A stretch of 64,000 nt of DNA, taken from the NCBI RefSeq assembly GCF_018070075.1, contig NZ_JAGPXE010000006.1, positions 62,001-126,000 of the forward strand, read 5' to 3'. Made by a program: the position numbers and the translations under genes. Positions 62,291 to 64,000 of the stretch are shown here, piece by piece; within the stretch, counting starts at the first letter, position 1, and each line of letters opens with the position of its first letter. This stretch comes from Saccharopolyspora endophytica. GTDB lineage: Bacteria; Actinomycetota; Actinomycetes; Mycobacteriales; Pseudonocardiaceae. Under the pieces are notes generated by a model, which had not been told where the DNA came from, made no database searches, and saw only the letters and a program-made list of their open reading frames with translations.

Positions 62291-62528
62291 GCGCTGTTGA
62301 GGGGATTGCGTGGCGGTGCGGGTGGGCGGAACCTGAGCGCCTTCGTGGACTCCGTGCGCCGCTCCTCGAGCATGCCACCACGCGGAGTCCCGGCGTACTC
62401 GCCGCGAAGGCGCTGGCGAACCGGCGGTGCGAGTGCCTTGTGCGGTGGAAGGGGATGCGGCTCCGCCGCATGCTCAACCGGCTCCGAGCGGACCCGGCCA
62501 CCCATCGATCGACGACGAGAGGAAACCC

Positions 62529-63742
62529 GTGAGCGAGCGGCAAATCCCCCGCTGGTCCGAGCTGAAACCCCTCCTGCGACCGCGGCCCGTCGAGCTCGAC
62601 GGCACCCGGCGCAGGCTCTCCCGGGCGCACACGATCGCCGACCTCCGGCAGCTGGCGCGTCGCCGCACGCCGAAGGCGCCGTTCGACTACACCGACGGGG
62701 CCGCCGAGGAGGAGATCAGCCTGCGGAGGGCCCGGCAGGCGTTCCGGCAGGTCGAGTTCCACCCCGCCGTGCTCCGCGACGTCTCCGCGGTGGACCCGTC
62801 CGCGGAGATCCTCGGCGCGCGCTCGGCGCTGCCGTTCGCGTTCGCCCCGACCGGGTTCACGCGGATGATGCAGCACGAGGGCGAGCGGGCGGTGGCCCGC
62901 GTCGCCGAGCGGGCCGGCATCCCGTTCTCGCTGTCGACCATGGGCACGACGTCCATCGAGGACGTGGCCCGCACCGCGCCGAACGCGCGGAAGTGGTTCC
63001 AGCTCTACCTCTGGAAGGACCGCCGAGCCAGCGAGGACCTCGTCAACCGCGCGCTGGAGAGCGGTTACGACACGCTGATCCTCACGGTCGACACCCCGGT
63101 CGCGGGCGCCCGGCACCGGGACGCGCGGAACGGGTTGACGATCCCGCCCGCGCTGTCCGCGCGCACCTTCGTCGACGGCGTGCTGCACCCGGCGTGGACC
63201 TTCAACCTGCTCACGACCGAACCGCTGTCGTTCGCCTCGCTGTCCTCCTGGGACGGCACCGTCGCGAGCTGATCAACACCATGTTCGACCCCACGGTGAC
63301 CTTCGCCGACCTGGAGTGGCTGCGGGAGCTGTGGCCGCACCGGCTGGTGGTCAAGGGCGTGCAGAGCACGACCGACGCCCGCGACGTCGTCGCCGCCGGT
63401 GCGGACGCGGTGGTGCTGTCCAACCACGGCGGTCGCCAGCTGGACCGCGCTCCCACGCCGTTGAAGCTGCTCCCGCGGGTCGTCGACGAGCTCCAGGGCC
63501 GCGCCGAGATCCTGCTGGACACCGGCATCCTCAGCGGTGCCGACATCATCGCCGCCGTCGCCAACGGCGCGAGCGGCTGCCTGATCGGACGGGCCTTCCT
63601 GTACGGCCTGATGGCCGGTGGCGAGCGCGGGGTCGACCGCGCGGTGGAGATCCTGAGCTCCGAGATCACCCGCACCATGCAGCTTCTCGGCGTCAGCCGG
63701 ATCAGCGACCTCACACCCGAGCACGTCACCCTGCCCGCATGA
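62529..63742 (+). pseudogene. FMN-dependent L-lactate dehydrogenase (LldD-like) with a frameshift
   Basis: Two frames together give one alpha-hydroxyacid dehydrogenase. The first, from GTG 62529 (GAGGAAA upstream), covers [39 protein letters not shown] and [16 protein letters not shown] and stops at TGA 63270-63272 after SWDGTVAS. The other frame resumes at [19 protein letters not shown] and holds the catalytic SNHGGRQLD and [16 protein letters not shown]. One missing G near 63264-63267 (GCGAGCTG for GCGGAGCTG) explains the break. Either the gene is dead, programmed slippage restores it, or the base is a sequencing error. It completes the lactate module. Confidence 0.88.
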
Positions 63743-63744
63743 GA

Positions 63745-63779
63745 CCGGTGGCCTGAGCGCTCGGTGCTCAGGCCACCGG
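63745..63779. terminator. Terminator hairpin after the lactate dehydrogenase gene
   Basis: CCGGTGGCCTGAGC (63745-63758) pairs perfectly with GCTCAGGCCACCGG (63766-63779), a 14-bp stem with a 7-base loop, between convergent genes. Confidence 0.85.
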
Positions 63780-63828
63780 CCGACGCTCACGTTCCGCTAC
63801 CACCACGCGAGCAATACCCGAAAAGCTC

Positions 63829-64000
63829 CTAGTGCCGGACGATCTGGCGCTCGACGTGGTCGTGCAGCACCTGCCGCATCCGCTCGACGGAGCGGCCGGG
63901 CCTGGCGGAGAGCACCTGGATGCCCAGGCCGTCGATCAGCGCGGTCAGCGGCACGGTGAGTTCCTCGGGGTCGGTGTCGCTGACGAACACGCCCTGCTGC
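63829..64000 (-). CDS. TetR-family regulator, C-terminal part
   Basis: The last 57 codons of a gene that continues past the window end; the stop is TAG at 63831-63829. The visible residues include VSDTDPEELTVPLTALIDGL and QVLHDHVERQIVRH, which resemble the C-terminal ligand domain of BetI-like TetR proteins. No DNA-binding part is visible. Confidence 0.6.
   Translation of the reverse strand, partial: QQGVFVSDTDPEELTVPLTALIDGLGIQVLSARPGRSVERMRQVLHDHVERQIVRH

Noticed and set aside
62427..63272. Complete 247-residue short hydroxyacid dehydrogenase as an independent gene
   Set aside because: The missing C-terminal catalytic half continues immediately in another frame, so it is one broken gene.

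Overview
The window is GC-rich bacterial DNA with dense, often overlapping genes, many GTG starts, and promoters whose -10 box lies 13 to 15 bases from the start codon, as in leaderless mRNAs. This and the gene content point to an actinomycete, probably a Pseudonocardiaceae member such as Saccharopolyspora (inference; no rRNA is present). No tRNA, rRNA, IS element, integrase or CRISPR array was seen.

Region 1 (1-4.2 kb) is the end of a propane/phenol-type soluble di-iron monooxygenase operon: tail of the hydroxylase small subunit, coupling protein PrmD, an amidohydrolase, a DUF59/MIP18 protein and a dedicated GroEL. Region 2 (4.2-21.6 kb) is mixed housekeeping and stress: two enoyl-CoA hydratase-like genes, a PAS-PAS-GGDEF-EAL protein with a degenerate GGDEF motif, a MacB-like ABC pair divergent from a two-component system, a fatty acid desaturase, an Asp23 protein, a TerC protein behind a likely yybP-ykoY (Mn2+) riboswitch, a TetR/F420-reductase-like operon with a well-defined promoter and two operators, and a CDF exporter with an ArsR repressor.

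Region 3 (21.8-46.0 kb) is the centrepiece: a complete-looking contractile injection system (CIS) of the actinobacterial type. It holds sheath, two tube proteins, LysM hub protein, VgrG-like spike, PAAR tip, gp25, gpJ-like and gpI-like baseplate proteins, AAA+ ATPase, DUF4255 cap-like protein, a DUF4157 (eCIS core) protein, a LuxR-type regulator and several exported or membrane proteins. Three proteins share an N-terminal LQRxxGNxA signature: the DUF4157 protein and two large proteins of unknown function, which are the best cargo candidates. An 836-residue Pro/Ser-rich protein carries eleven VQR tripeptides. No tail fibre or recognisable tape-measure gene is present.

Region 4 (46.0-56.2 kb) is an aromatic-type catabolic cluster: SDR, MarR regulator, FAH-family hydrolase, extradiol (VOC) dioxygenase, FAD phenol hydroxylase-like enzyme, SnoaL-like protein, two isochorismatase-like hydrolases, a quinone-reductase-like MDR, an MBL hydrolase and a GntR regulator. 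A GATGC..TGCA palindrome recurs at four promoters and probably marks the MarR regulon.

Region 5 (56.3-64.0 kb) has a polyol MFS transporter, a zinc polyol dehydrogenase and an AraC regulator, then a lactate module: an LldR-like regulator, a perfect TNGTNNNACNA operator, a lactate permease and an FMN lactate dehydrogenase gene broken by an apparent one-base deletion. The window ends in the 3' part of a TetR-type regulator gene.
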